Positions 51,775-61,347 are shown, counted from the stretch's first letter. The stretch is DNA of 64,000 bases from Pelagibacter sp047722505 (GCF_047722505.1 NZ_CP159814.1:496001-560000), one strand, 5' to 3'. Program-made: numbers and translations. The notes: a model not told the origin generated them from the sequence alone.

Positions 51775-52452
51775 TTAGAAGTTTCTATATAAAGATACAA
51801 GAACACCTTGAACTTTTACCCTATCTGGACCAAATATTTTGGTTTCATAGTTTCTATTGGCACTTTCTAGTGCTACAGTTTTTCCTTTTCTTCTAATCCT
51901 TTTCAACATAGCTTCATGCTCATCTATTAAAGCTACAACAATTTTACCATTATCTGCAGTGTCAGATCTTTTTATGATAACTGTATCACCTTCATTAATA
52001 CCAGCTTCAATCATTGAGTCACCTTGAACTTTTAAACCAAAATATTGACCATTTTTTTCAAGATTGCTTGGAAGAGGTATTCGGGAAACTTCATTTTGTA
52101 TAGCCTCCACAGGTGTTCCTGCAGCTATACTACCTAGCACAGGTATTTCCATTTCATTTAAGTTAGTATTTTCTACATCAAGACCACCTTTGATAACACT
52201 AGGTGAAAAGCTGTTGTAAATATCATTAGCTGAAGCTGTTTCAGGAAGCTTTATAACCTCTAAAGCTCTTGCTTTATGGGCCAATCTTCTAATAAAACCT
52301 CTTTCTTCTAAGGCACTTATTAATCTGTGTATTCCAGATTTAGACTTTAAATTTAATGACTCTTTCATTTCTTCATATGAAGGAGATACACCAGAGGCTC
52401 TCAACTTTTTGTTGATGTATAAAAGCAGGTTTTTTTGTTTTTTAGTTAGCAT
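51775..52452 (-). CDS. lexA: LexA repressor
   Basis: SOS regulator that cleaves itself after RecA activation. The 225-residue protein has an N-terminal winged-helix DNA-binding domain (about residues 1-65, with SPSYEEMKESLNLKSKSGIHRLISALEERGFIRR), the cleavage site Ala111-Gly112 in SIAAGTPVEA, catalytic Ser146 (GDSMIEAGI) and Lys184 (EAMLKR). A GTTC-N7-GTTC box lies 25-39 bp upstream, so it should regulate itself. It follows the trp genes after an 88-bp spacer. Confidence 0.95.
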   Translation of the reverse strand: MLTKKQKNLLLYINKKLRASGVSPSYEEMKESLNLKSKSGIHRLISALEERGFIRRLAHKARALEVIKLPETASANDIYNSFSPSVIKGGLDVENTNLNEMEIPVLGSIAAGTPVEAIQNEVSRIPLPSNLEKNGQYFGLKVQGDSMIEAGINEGDTVIIKRSDTADNGKIVVALIDEHEAMLKRIRRKGKTVALESANRNYETKIFGPDRVKVQGVLVSLYRNF

Positions 52453-52476
52453 AAGAACAAATAAAGTACAAAATCT

Positions 52477-52491
52477 GTTCTACAAGTGTTC
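52477..52491. promoter_or_regulatory. alphaproteobacterial SOS (LexA) box upstream of lexA
   Basis: GTTC at 52477-52480, seven bases, and GTTC at 52488-52491: an exact match to the GTTC-N7-GTTC direct-repeat operator known for LexA in alphaproteobacteria (it reads GAAC-N7-GAAC on the lexA coding strand). It lies 25 bp from the lexA start codon, placed to overlap the promoter. Autoregulation follows from the family; it is not shown here. Confidence 0.88.
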
Positions 52492-52540
52492 TTCTAATTC
52501 AGCAATAGCTAAAAACTGTTTAAAATAGAGGTTTATTTGA

Positions 52541-53332
52541 CTAGAGAACCGAAAAAATTGAATTTTTATTTAAATTTTTTAAAAGTGATTCACCAATTAA
52601 AAAAGTTTTTATTTCTGTTTTGTTCTCTAAAGAAAGAAGTTCTTCCTTTGTTTTAATCCCACTTTCAGAAATTAAAGGAGAGGAGTGATTATTTAAAACG
52701 TTATAGATATCATAAGTTGTATTGAGGTCTGTTTTTAAAGTTTTAAGATTTCTATTATTTATTCCAATTAATGCTTCTTTAAAGTTAAGAGCTTTCTTGG
52801 CTTCCTCAATTGTATGTACCTCAACAATTATTGACATATTAAGTCTCATAGCTTCTTCATATAATTCATTAGCAAGGTCATCAGAGACACCAGCCAATAT
52901 AATTAATATTGCATCAGCACCATAACTTTTTGCAAGAGGTACTTGAAACTTATCAATAAAAAAATCTTTACAAAGAACAGGTAAGTTTATTTTTTCTTTT
53001 ACTTTACTAATGTCACTTAGGTCGCCCAAAAAGAAATCTTCCTCAGTAAGAATCGATAAACATGTTGCTTTATTGTTATTATAGATTTTTGCTATTTCTA
53101 TAGGATTATAATCATCAATTATAATACCAGCAGAAGGACTTGCTTTTTTTATTTCTGCAATTAAAGAGATTCTATTATTATCAATGTTGTTTTGAATTTT
53201 ATCTTTAAAGTTAATAAATGTTTTATTTTGATCTATTTGTTCATTTAAAGCATTTATTGAAATTGATTTTTTTAATAAATCAATTTTCTCAATTTTTTTT
53301 TTTATAATTTCATCTAGTACGTCTTTAGACAT
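52541..53332 (-). CDS. trpC: indole-3-glycerol phosphate synthase
   Basis: Fourth step of tryptophan synthesis, ring closure of the carboxyphenylamino-deoxyribulose phosphate. The 263-residue TIM barrel has IAEIKKASPSAGII (residues near 56-69), LSILTEEDFFLGDL, LPVLCKDFFIDKFQV, IGINNRNLKTLKTDL and LISESGIKTKEEL. Overlaps trpD by 8 bp. moaC and moeA, which often follow trpC in alphaproteobacteria, are absent. Confidence 0.95.
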   Translation of the reverse strand: MSKDVLDEIIKKKIEKIDLLKKSISINALNEQIDQNKTFINFKDKIQNNIDNNRISLIAEIKKASPSAGIIIDDYNPIEIAKIYNNNKATCLSILTEEDFFLGDLSDISKVKEKINLPVLCKDFFIDKFQVPLAKSYGADAILIILAGVSDDLANELYEEAMRLNMSIIVEVHTIEEAKKALNFKEALIGINNRNLKTLKTDLNTTYDIYNVLNNHSSPLISESGIKTKEELLSLENKTEIKTFLIGESLLKNLNKNSIFSVL

Positions 53333-54317
53333 TTTGAATTTCCTTTAAGTCATTGTATGTTTTTCCTGATAAAATATGTGTTCTAGCTTCATTATAAGCA
53401 TCAATAAAGATTGTATGTTTTTCTGAAACAATAAGGCCTGCTGCTGCATTTAAACAAACAGCTTTTGAAAAATCGTTATCCTCACCTTTGAATATATCCA
53501 GAATTTTATTCGCATTAAATTTTGCATCATCACCAAGTAAATCTTCAAATTTATTTGCACCTACATTTAGTTTTATAGGGTCAATTAATATTTCAGAAAT
53601 CTCACCATTTTTTAATTGAACAACATTAGTTTTTGAATAGGGTGATATTTCATCCAATCCATCTTCACTATTTACAATCCAGGCAAATTTAATATTTAAA
53701 TTACTTAAAGCATTAGCAAAAATTTTTAATAGCTTTTTATCAAAAACACCAACTACTTGTCTGTCCACTAGGGCAGGGCTACTTAAAGGACCAATCATAT
53801 TAAAAATTGTTCTTTTACCTATTTTTTTTCTAGTTGGACCAACAAATCTCATTGCGCTGTGATAGTTAGGTGCAAACATAAAACCAAAGTTATTTTTTTC
53901 AATTTGTTCCTCAATATCTTTTGGCTCTAAATCTATTCTTATGTTCAAAGCTTCTAAAACGTCTCCAGAACCACATTTAGAGGAAACAGCTTTATTGCCA
54001 TGTTTTGCAACCTTAATACCCATACTAGATAGTAGTAGTGCTGAAGCAGTGGAGATATTAAGTGTGTTCATGCCGTCTCCGCCCGTTCCACATGTATCAA
54101 TACAATCTTTAACGTTAACTCTTTTAGATTTATTTCTTAAAACATAAACCCCTCCAGCAATTTCATCTGAGATCTCACCTTTAGATGAAAGTAGAGTTAA
54201 AAAATCAAATATCTCATCATCTGATGCTTTACCATCCATTAGTATCTCAAAAGCATTTTTGCTTTCATTAAACGATAAGTCTTGTTTATTTTTTAATTTA
54301 TCTAAGAAAATTTTCAT
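53325..54317 (-). CDS. trpD: anthranilate phosphoribosyltransferase
   Basis: Transfers the phosphoribosyl group to anthranilate. The 330-residue protein has the PRPP-binding CGTGGDGMNTLNISTASALLLSSMGIKVAKHGNKAVSSKCGSGDVLEALNI and FAPNYHSAMRFVGPTRKKIGKRTIFNMIGPLSSPA, both family signatures. Overlaps trpG by 4 bp and trpC by 8 bp. Confidence 0.96.
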   Translation of the reverse strand: MKIFLDKLKNKQDLSFNESKNAFEILMDGKASDDEIFDFLTLLSSKGEISDEIAGGVYVLRNKSKRVNVKDCIDTCGTGGDGMNTLNISTASALLLSSMGIKVAKHGNKAVSSKCGSGDVLEALNIRIDLEPKDIEEQIEKNNFGFMFAPNYHSAMRFVGPTRKKIGKRTIFNMIGPLSSPALVDRQVVGVFDKKLLKIFANALSNLNIKFAWIVNSEDGLDEISPYSKTNVVQLKNGEISEILIDPIKLNVGANKFEDLLGDDAKFNANKILDIFKGEDNDFSKAVCLNAAAGLIVSEKHTIFIDAYNEARTHILSGKTYNDLKEIQNV

Positions 54318-54889
54318 TTATTTTTATAGTTAATAAAATTTTTTAATATTTTAATTCCAATGAGAGTTTTTATACTTTCAGGATGAAATTGAACACCGTG
54401 GATATTATATTTTTTATGCATTATACCCATGATAATTCCATCTTTTGTTTCTGCAGTAATTTCAAGCTGATCAGATAACGTTTTTTTATTAATTATAAGG
54501 CTGTGATATCTTGTAGCTTCAAATTTAGCAGGAAGATTTTTAAGTATACCTATTTTTTTTGATTTTATGGTGCTTGTTTTCCCATGCATTAACTTATTTG
54601 CTTGAATAATATTAGAACCAAAAACTTGACCAATAATTTGATGACCTAAACACACACCTAGAATTGGTATTTTTCTATAAAGTGCTTTTACTATTTTAAT
54701 ACAATTCCCTGATTGATTTGGATTACCGGGTCCTGGTGATATAATAATTTTGTCATACTTGTTCTTTATTATTTGTTGATGAGTAATTTCATCATTTCTA
54801 ATTACATCAACTGTAACACCTAGTGATGATACATAATGATATAAATTAAATGTAAAACTATCATAATTATCTATTAATATAATTTTCAT
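54314..54889 (-). CDS. trpG: anthranilate synthase glutamine amidotransferase subunit
   Basis: Supplies ammonia from glutamine to TrpE; in organisms with one copy it can also serve PabB for folate. The 191-residue class I amidotransferase has DNYDSFTFNL at the start, the nucleophile Cys in GVCLGHQIIGQVFG (about residues 78-91), and the His-Glu pair in GVQFHPESI. Stop of trpE and start of trpG share one base. Confidence 0.95.
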   Translation of the reverse strand: MKIILIDNYDSFTFNLYHYVSSLGVTVDVIRNDEITHQQIIKNKYDKIIISPGPGNPNQSGNCIKIVKALYRKIPILGVCLGHQIIGQVFGSNIIQANKLMHGKTSTIKSKKIGILKNLPAKFEATRYHSLIINKKTLSDQLEITAETKDGIIMGIMHKKYNIHGVQFHPESIKTLIGIKILKNFINYKNK

Positions 54890-56346
54890 TATTTTAAGGC
54901 ATTCATTAAAGCTTTTGCTTTATTTACAGTTTCTTCGTATTCTTTAATTGGATTACTATCAGCTACTATTCCTGCACCAGCCTGAACATAGAATTTTTTA
55001 TTTTTAGCAACAGCAGTTCTTAAAGCGATGCAGGTATCAAATTCACCATTTGCAGAAAAATAACCTATTCCTCCAGCATAAACTTTTCTTTTAGTTTTCT
55101 CTAATTCATCAATAATTTCCATGGCTCTAATTTTAGGTGCACCAGAAACAGTTCCAGCAGGAAATCCAGCTAGCAATGATTGAAATTTTGAAAATTTTTT
55201 ATTATAAACACCCACAACATTAGAAACTATATGCATTACATGGGAGTATTTCTCGATGATAAAACTTTCCGTAACTGCAACTGTTCCTATTTTAGAAACT
55301 TTACCAGCATCATTTCTTCCCAAATCGAGTAGCATTAAATGTTCAGAAAGTTCTTTTTTATCTTTAAGTAAATCTTTTGCAAAAAAATTATCTTCTTTTA
55401 AATTTTTACCTCTAGGTCTAGTTCCAGCAATTGGCCTAACAGTAATTTTGTTATCTCTTAATCTGACTAAAATTTCTGGACTAGCTCCTATTATTTGAAA
55501 ATCTTTAAAATTAAAAAAATACATAAATGGAGAAGGGTTAGTAATTCTTAGTTTTTTATAAATTTCTACGGGTGTTTTGGATAAATTAGCTTCAAATCTT
55601 TGACTTAAAACTACTTGAAAAATATCTCCAATTTTTATGTATTTTTTTGCTCTATTAACCATTCTTAAAAATTTATTTTTTGATATGTTGGATTTTACTT
55701 TGATATTAGTTTTAGTATTACCATTGGAATTACTTTTTATATGAGAAGACTGTATTAATAGGTTATTAATTTCATTCTCAATTTCAAAATATTTTCTTTT
55801 GTAATTTGAAATTTTCTCATCATTGTAAACATTTATAATATAGAAAATCTTTTTTTTAAGGTTATCGTGAATAATTAATGTCCTTGGCCTTAAAAGTCTA
55901 ACGTCAGGTAGATTTAAATCATCCATACATTTGTTTGGAATTTTTTCTACATATCTAATAGAGTCATAAGAGAAATATCCTGATAACAAAGAACAAATAG
56001 GTGGCAGACCTACGGGTGTTTTAAACTTAAATTCTTCTATTATCCTTTCTATAATTTTTTCTGGTTCGCCTTTAATTTTTTTTTTAACATTATTGTTAGT
56101 TAGATAAGAGTTTCTATTATTAAATTCCCAAATCTTATCCGGGTTTTTGCCAAAGATAGTATATCTTCCTCTTATCTTACCTTTTTCCACTGACTCAAAA
56201 ATAAAACTATTTTTTTCTACTAGAAAATTGTCAATTAGGTTTAAAACCTCTTGATCATTTTTTACTTTTTGAGAAGTGTATATTATTTGATTTTTGTTTC
56301 TTGAGTGTTGAAACTTAAAATCTTTAAAGTTTCGATTAAGCATCAT
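54889..56346 (-). CDS. trpE: anthranilate synthase component I
   Basis: Makes anthranilate from chorismate. The 485-residue protein has a C-terminal chorismate-binding domain with FQVVLSQRFEANL, PSPFMYFFNFKDFQIIGASPEILV, RPIAGTRPRG, LMLLDLGRNDAGKV and AGFPAGTVSGAPKIRAMEIIDELE, and a typical end AGAGIVADSNPIKEYEETVNKAKA. Two adjacent in-frame ATG codons (56346 and 56343) could start it. I see no leader peptide or attenuator; the upstream PpiD-like gene overlaps by 4 bp, so it is co-transcribed with it. Confidence 0.94.
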   Translation of the reverse strand: MMLNRNFKDFKFQHSRNKNQIIYTSQKVKNDQEVLNLIDNFLVEKNSFIFESVEKGKIRGRYTIFGKNPDKIWEFNNRNSYLTNNNVKKKIKGEPEKIIERIIEEFKFKTPVGLPPICSLLSGYFSYDSIRYVEKIPNKCMDDLNLPDVRLLRPRTLIIHDNLKKKIFYIINVYNDEKISNYKRKYFEIENEINNLLIQSSHIKSNSNGNTKTNIKVKSNISKNKFLRMVNRAKKYIKIGDIFQVVLSQRFEANLSKTPVEIYKKLRITNPSPFMYFFNFKDFQIIGASPEILVRLRDNKITVRPIAGTRPRGKNLKEDNFFAKDLLKDKKELSEHLMLLDLGRNDAGKVSKIGTVAVTESFIIEKYSHVMHIVSNVVGVYNKKFSKFQSLLAGFPAGTVSGAPKIRAMEIIDELEKTKRKVYAGGIGYFSANGEFDTCIALRTAVAKNKKFYVQAGAGIVADSNPIKEYEETVNKAKALMNALK

Positions 56347-57764
56347 TTAAAGTAATTTTTTACCCTATCTAGAGTTTTTTCATTAACTATCACCTCATAT
56401 TTATTGTTTAAAAGGTAATCGTATGATTTTAATATTCCGTTTCTATTTTCTGCACTTGCTTCATTAGTGATTGCATTAAGTATATTTGAATCTTGAGAAA
56501 TTTTTGTATCTTCAAATTTTATAACCTTAGCTATGAATATGTTATCTTCTCTGTCAGCAATTAAAGTAAAAGTGTTAATTGGTAGTGTGTATAAAATTTT
56601 AACAGAATTATTTTCAAATTTATTAATATCTTTAATTGAGTTTAATTGGGTTTTTTCAATCTCACCGCTCCCAAGTTTATTAAATGAAGCTTGGTTAAAT
56701 TCATTTTTATCTAATTGACTTAGTATATCTTTATTAAATTCAAATTTTTCTTTTTGAAATAGAAGGTTAGTTATTTGTTTTACAAATCTTTCATCATTTA
56801 AATTTGGTAATTTTTGAATAACACTATCTATTTGATAAAAGATAAATGTTCCGTTGTCTTCTAGTATTTCAATCTCGTCTTTTCTAGAATTGTAGATTTT
56901 ATTTTCAATTATTTCTTTATTTTCTAAATTTATATAATCATTTTTTGTTATTACATCGATATCCAATTCATTTGTAATTGTCTTAAAATCAATGTTTTTA
57001 GATATCTTATTATCAATTTCATCAATAACATCAAAAAAAGCTTGATTAAATTCATCAATACCTAATAAGTTTTTTGGTGTTAATATCACATATGAAAAAT
57101 CAATATAATCTTGTTTTAATTTTTCTGAGTTATCATCAATAAACATTTTAATTTCTTGATCAGTAAACTCATCAGCTTTTTTATAAAATTTATTTAATTT
57201 AATAAATTCAATATCTAATTTTCTATTTTTTTCTATAAAATGCTTATCAGTTAAAAACTTAGGAGATTTTGCTCCACCACTTATATAGGTAAATAATTCT
57301 TTTTGTAGAACGTTATTCTTTAATTTCATTTCATACATAGCTGCACTCATGCTATTTGTTAGTAAAAACTTTTCATAAAGCGTTCTTTGAAAGTTACCAC
57401 TCTCATCTAAAAAGTTTTTATTTTCCTTAAGAGTTTCTGCAATTATTTTATCTGATATGACTAAGTTTAAATCTTTTATTTCAAGATTAAGTAAAGTGGA
57501 TGAAACCAAAGAGGACAAAAGTTCTTCTATTACATTTTTGTCAATATTCTCTTTTATTACTTGCTGACTTAAGCCAGATTGATTTAGGTAATCCATGAAA
57601 TCTTGAGTAGAGATATTAGTATTATTTATTTTAGCTATATTATTTTGATTTCCAGTGTTAAATCCTCCACCAAATCCACCAAAGCCAAAAGCTATAATAA
57701 TAACAAAAATTAGTATTAAGCCACCTATCTTTTTTTTTGTAAAATTTCTTAATGGATTTATCAT
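56343..57764 (-). CDS. PpiD/SurA-like membrane-anchored periplasmic chaperone
   Basis: Protein of 473 residues with one N-terminal membrane anchor (about residues 14-33, GLILIFVIIIAFGFGGFGGG) and a large periplasmic part starting with the SurA-type N-domain (NIAKINNTNISTQDFMDYLNQ, FLDESGNFQRTLYEKFL). Known relatives are PpiD-like folding factors at the Sec exit. The parvulin region is hard to recognise: only YVILTPKNLLGIDEF resembles the segment before it, and total length is well below the roughly 630 residues of PpiD, so isomerase activity is doubtful. A ppiD-like gene before trpE is usual in alphaproteobacteria. Confidence 0.8.
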   Translation of the reverse strand: MINPLRNFTKKKIGGLILIFVIIIAFGFGGFGGGFNTGNQNNIAKINNTNISTQDFMDYLNQSGLSQQVIKENIDKNVIEELLSSLVSSTLLNLEIKDLNLVISDKIIAETLKENKNFLDESGNFQRTLYEKFLLTNSMSAAMYEMKLKNNVLQKELFTYISGGAKSPKFLTDKHFIEKNRKLDIEFIKLNKFYKKADEFTDQEIKMFIDDNSEKLKQDYIDFSYVILTPKNLLGIDEFNQAFFDVIDEIDNKISKNIDFKTITNELDIDVITKNDYINLENKEIIENKIYNSRKDEIEILEDNGTFIFYQIDSVIQKLPNLNDERFVKQITNLLFQKEKFEFNKDILSQLDKNEFNQASFNKLGSGEIEKTQLNSIKDINKFENNSVKILYTLPINTFTLIADREDNIFIAKVIKFEDTKISQDSNILNAITNEASAENRNGILKSYDYLLNNKYEVIVNEKTLDRVKNYFK

Positions 57765-57820
57765 TGCATTATTAATTTATTGATCTTTAAAATACCAAGC
57801 TATAGATTAAATTTTTCATT

Positions 57821-58561
57821 ATGACAAATAAATATATGTATTTTGTAGCTAATTGGAAAATGTATGGGAATTTATCTTCCTTAAATACATTGGATAAAGT
57901 TATTAAATTTTCAAAATCTAAAGAAATAAAGGGAGGAAGATTAATTTACTGCCCTCCAAATACTTTAATAAATTCTTTTTCAAAAAAATTTAATAATTGC
58001 CAAATTGGTATTGGTGGACAAAATTGTCATGAAAGCAAAGATTACGGTGCCCACACTGGCCATGTTAATTCTCGCATGTTAAAAAATATTGGTGCACATT
58101 TTGTAATTATTGGTCATTCAGAAAATAGAGAGCAGGGTGAAAGTGACAAACTAATTAATCTAAAAATAAAAAGTGCTCTCGAAGCTAAATTAAAAGTTAT
58201 TTTTTGTATTGGTGAAACTTTAAGTGAAAAAAGAAAAAAAAAGACGCACTCAATTTTATCTAAACAAATTAAAATTGGTTTAATGAATATTAAAGATAAA
58301 TCAAAAATCTTTTTAGCTTATGAACCAGTTTGGGCTATAGGCAGCGGTCTTATACCGAAACCTCAAGATCTTTTTGAAACAGTAGAATTTATCAAAAGTA
58401 AGTTTAAAGATAAATTACCAAAAGTTTTATATGGGGGTTCTGTAAACCCTCAAAATATAACAATCCTAAGAGAAATTAATAATATTAATGGTTTTTTAAT
58501 TGGTGGAGCATCTCAAAATGCTAAAAAATTTATTGATATAGTCAAAAAAACATATAGTTAA
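57821..58561 (+). CDS. tpiA: triosephosphate isomerase
   Basis: Interconverts dihydroxyacetone phosphate and glyceraldehyde 3-phosphate. The 246-residue TIM barrel has the catalytic Lys in ANWKMYG, the catalytic His in VIIGHSENRE, the catalytic Glu in AYEPVWAIGSG and the phosphate-binding LYGGSVNPQN and LIGGAS. Divergent from the PpiD-like gene across 56 bp; a weak promoter-like TTGATC and TAGATT pair lies in that gap. secG follows after 5 bp. Confidence 0.96.
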   Translation: MTNKYMYFVANWKMYGNLSSLNTLDKVIKFSKSKEIKGGRLIYCPPNTLINSFSKKFNNCQIGIGGQNCHESKDYGAHTGHVNSRMLKNIGAHFVIIGHSENREQGESDKLINLKIKSALEAKLKVIFCIGETLSEKRKKKTHSILSKQIKIGLMNIKDKSKIFLAYEPVWAIGSGLIPKPQDLFETVEFIKSKFKDKLPKVLYGGSVNPQNITILREINNINGFLIGGASQNAKKFIDIVKKTYS

Positions 58562-58566
58562 CCCTC

Positions 58567-58869
58567 ATGGAAAATATTCTATTAGTGGTCAACTTAGTAC
58601 TAGCAACAATACTTGTGCTCTTGATACTAGTTCAAAAATCTGAAGGTGGAGCACTTGGTATAGGTGTTTCCCAAGATAATTTTATGCTTTCCAGATCTGC
58701 TGGTAATTTTATGGGCAAGGCTACAGCAGTAGTTGCAACTTTATTCATAATTTGCAGTTTAGCTTTAACAATAATTTCCAGAGGTGAACTAACACCTACA
58801 TCTTCTGTATTGGATATCATTGAAGAAAAGTCTAATGATACACCTTCAATTCCTGAAAATAATAATTAA
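58567..58869 (+). CDS. secG: preprotein translocase subunit SecG
   Basis: Accessory subunit of the SecYEG channel. The 100-residue protein has two helices (about residues 2-22 and 55-74), the conserved LVQKSEGGALGIG between them, and an acidic low-complexity tail. The tpiA-secG-pyrG order is common in proteobacteria. Confidence 0.92.
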   Translation: MENILLVVNLVLATILVLLILVQKSEGGALGIGVSQDNFMLSRSAGNFMGKATAVVATLFIICSLALTIISRGELTPTSSVLDIIEEKSNDTPSIPENNN

Positions 58870-58909
58870 TCCTTTTAAATTCATTAATTAATCGCTATAA
58901 GATAATACC

Positions 58910-60526
58910 ATGGCGCGATTTATTTTTGTAACCGGCGGTGTGGTTTCTTCATTAGGAAAAGGTCTTTCCTCAGCTTCCCTTGCATACTTATTACAATCTA
59001 GAGGTTTTAATGTACGTTTAAGAAAATTAGATCCTTACTTAAATGTTGACCCAGGAACGATGAGTCCCTTTCAGCATGGTGAAGTTTTTGTAACAGATGA
59101 TGGTGCAGAAACAGATTTAGATTTAGGTCATTACGAAAGATTTTCTGGAATATCTGCAAAAAAATCTGATAATATTACAACGGGAAAAATTTACAGTGAT
59201 GTTTTAAAAAAAGAACGTAAAGGAGAGTACCTTGGAAAAACAGTTCAAGTTATCCCACATATAACTGACCGTATTAAAGATTTTATAAAAAGTGACACAT
59301 TAAAAGAGGACTTTGTAATTTGTGAAATTGGTGGAATAGTTGGTGATATAGAAAGCCTCCCTTTTGTTGAGGCTATTAGACAATTTTCTAATGATGTAGG
59401 AAAAAAAAATGCTCTATTTATTCACTTAACACTAGTTCCTTACCTTAAAGCTTCAGATGAAATAAAAACGAAACCTACTCAACACTCAGTAAAGGAACTA
59501 AGAAGTCTTGGTATACAGCCAGATATAATTATTTGTAGATCTGAAAGGCCCATACCTCTAGAGCATAGAAAAAAAATATCTTTATTCTGTAATGTTGGAA
59601 TTGAAAATGTAATTCAAACTGTTGATGTTAAAACAATTTATGAAGCACCGATTAGCTTCAATAGAGAAAATTTAGATAAACAGGTACTTAAATATTTTAA
59701 GATGAAATCTAAAAAAAAAATTAATTTAAATCCTTGGAAAAAAATTACAAAAATTGTTCTGAATACAAAAAAATCAATCAATATTGCAATTATTGGAAAA
59801 TATGTTGAACTTAAAGATGCGTATAAATCATTAGACGAAGCTTTAACACACGGTGGTATTGATAATAATTCAAAAATTAATTTAGTGAGAATAGATTCTG
59901 AGAACTTAAAAATTTCTGAAATTAAAAAAAAATTAAAAGGAGTTTCTGGAATTTTGATACCAGGTGGATTTGGCAAAAGAGGAACAGAGGGAAAAATTGA
60001 AGCAATTAAGTATGCTAGAGAGAAAAAAATTCCTTTCTTTGGAATTTGTTTTGGTATGCAAATGGCCATTATTGAGTTTGCGAGGAATAAGTTAAATATA
60101 AAGAAGGCCACATCAAGTGAGTTTGGATTTGGAGGAACACCAATCATTGGTTTAATCTCTGAATGGAATAAGGATGGCAAATTAATTAAAGGTACTGATA
60201 AAGATCTTGGTGGCACTATGAGACTTGGTCTCTATGAGGCTAGATTAAAAGAAAATTCAATGATTAGAAAAATCTATAAATCAAAATCAATTCAAGAAAG
60301 ACACAGACATAGATACGAAGTTAATATTGATTATAAGGATCAATTTGAAAAAAATGGCCTAATCTTTTCAGGATTATCTCCAGATAAAAAATTACCAGAG
60401 ATTATTGAGCTAAAAAACCACCCATGGTTTATAGCCGTTCAATTTCATCCAGAATTTAAATCTAGACCTTTAGCGCCACATCCTTTATTCTCATCTTTTA
60501 TCAAAGCTGCTAAAAATCATAAATGA
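58910..60526 (+). CDS. pyrG: CTP synthase
   Basis: Makes CTP from UTP and glutamine. The 538-residue protein has the synthetase domain (FVTGGVVSSLGKGLSSASLA at residues 5-24; KLDPYLNVDPGTMSPFQHGEVFVTDDGAETDLDLGHYERF) and a C-terminal glutaminase domain with IPFFGICFGMQMA (nucleophile Cys) and the late His-Glu in FHPEFKSRP. Overlaps kdsA by 4 bp. Confidence 0.97.
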   Translation: MARFIFVTGGVVSSLGKGLSSASLAYLLQSRGFNVRLRKLDPYLNVDPGTMSPFQHGEVFVTDDGAETDLDLGHYERFSGISAKKSDNITTGKIYSDVLKKERKGEYLGKTVQVIPHITDRIKDFIKSDTLKEDFVICEIGGIVGDIESLPFVEAIRQFSNDVGKKNALFIHLTLVPYLKASDEIKTKPTQHSVKELRSLGIQPDIIICRSERPIPLEHRKKISLFCNVGIENVIQTVDVKTIYEAPISFNRENLDKQVLKYFKMKSKKKINLNPWKKITKIVLNTKKSINIAIIGKYVELKDAYKSLDEALTHGGIDNNSKINLVRIDSENLKISEIKKKLKGVSGILIPGGFGKRGTEGKIEAIKYAREKKIPFFGICFGMQMAIIEFARNKLNIKKATSSEFGFGGTPIIGLISEWNKDGKLIKGTDKDLGGTMRLGLYEARLKENSMIRKIYKSKSIQERHRHRYEVNIDYKDQFEKNGLIFSGLSPDKKLPEIIELKNHPWFIAVQFHPEFKSRPLAPHPLFSSFIKAAKNHK

Positions 60527-61347
60527 AAAATATAAAAGTCAATTGTGGAAATATAGAAATTTCAAATAATAATAAAATTTTTATTATTGCTGGCCCATGC
60601 CAACTTGAGACCGAACAACATGCCATGGATATGGCAGGTAAGATTAAAGAAATTACCTCTAAGTTTAATATGGGTTTTGTTTATAAAACATCTTTCGATA
60701 AAGCTAATAGAACAAGTTTAAAAGGCCAAAGAGGTATGGGTCTTGAGCAAGCTTTACCTATTTTTGATAAGATAAAAAAAGAACTAGATGTTCCAATATT
60801 AACTGACATTCATAATGCTGAACAATGTGCAGTGGTAGCTCCTCATGTTGATGTATTACAAATTCCTGCATTTTTATGTAGGCAAACAGATTTATTAATT
60901 GCTGCAGCCAAAACTGAAAAAATTATAAATGTTAAAAAAGGTCAATTCCTTGCACCTTGGGATATGGTTAATGTTACAAAAAAAATTGCAGACTCAGGTA
61001 ATAATAATATTTTAGTCACAGAAAGAGGAGCAAGCTTTGGTTATAATACCCTTGTCTCTGATATGAGATCTCTACCTATAATGGCAAAAAATGGTTACCC
61101 TGTTATTTTTGATGCCACACATTCAGTGCAACAACCTGGAGGTTTAGGCGTGACTAGTGGTGGTCAAAGAGAGTTTGTTGAATATTTAGCAAGAGCTGCA
61201 GTTGCCGTTGGTGTTGCAGGTGTCTTTATTGAAACACATCAAGACCCAGATAATGCTCCGTCCGATGGACCCAACATGGTTCCATTAGATAAATTAGAAA
61301 AATTACTATCTCAATTATTTGAAATAGATAATCTAATCAAAAAATAA
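60523..61347 (+). CDS. kdsA: 3-deoxy-D-manno-octulosonate 8-phosphate synthase
   Basis: Makes KDO 8-phosphate for the inner core of lipopolysaccharide. The 274-residue protein has IIAGPCQLETEQHA, YKTSFDKANRTS, LTDIHNAEQC, DVLQIPAFLCRQTDLL, ERGASFGYNTLVSDMRSLP and DATHSVQQPGG. It complements the lipid A genes at 46-50 kb, so the organism should make KDO-containing lipopolysaccharide (inference). Confidence 0.96.
   Translation: MKNIKVNCGNIEISNNNKIFIIAGPCQLETEQHAMDMAGKIKEITSKFNMGFVYKTSFDKANRTSLKGQRGMGLEQALPIFDKIKKELDVPILTDIHNAEQCAVVAPHVDVLQIPAFLCRQTDLLIAAAKTEKIINVKKGQFLAPWDMVNVTKKIADSGNNNILVTERGASFGYNTLVSDMRSLPIMAKNGYPVIFDATHSVQQPGGLGVTSGGQREFVEYLARAAVAVGVAGVFIETHQDPDNAPSDGPNMVPLDKLEKLLSQLFEIDNLIKK

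Noticed and set aside
59638..60216. 192-codon open frame on the minus strand inside pyrG
   Set aside because: It lies wholly within the conserved CTP synthase gene, its translation resembles no family, and long antisense frames are expected opposite a strongly biased AT-rich gene.
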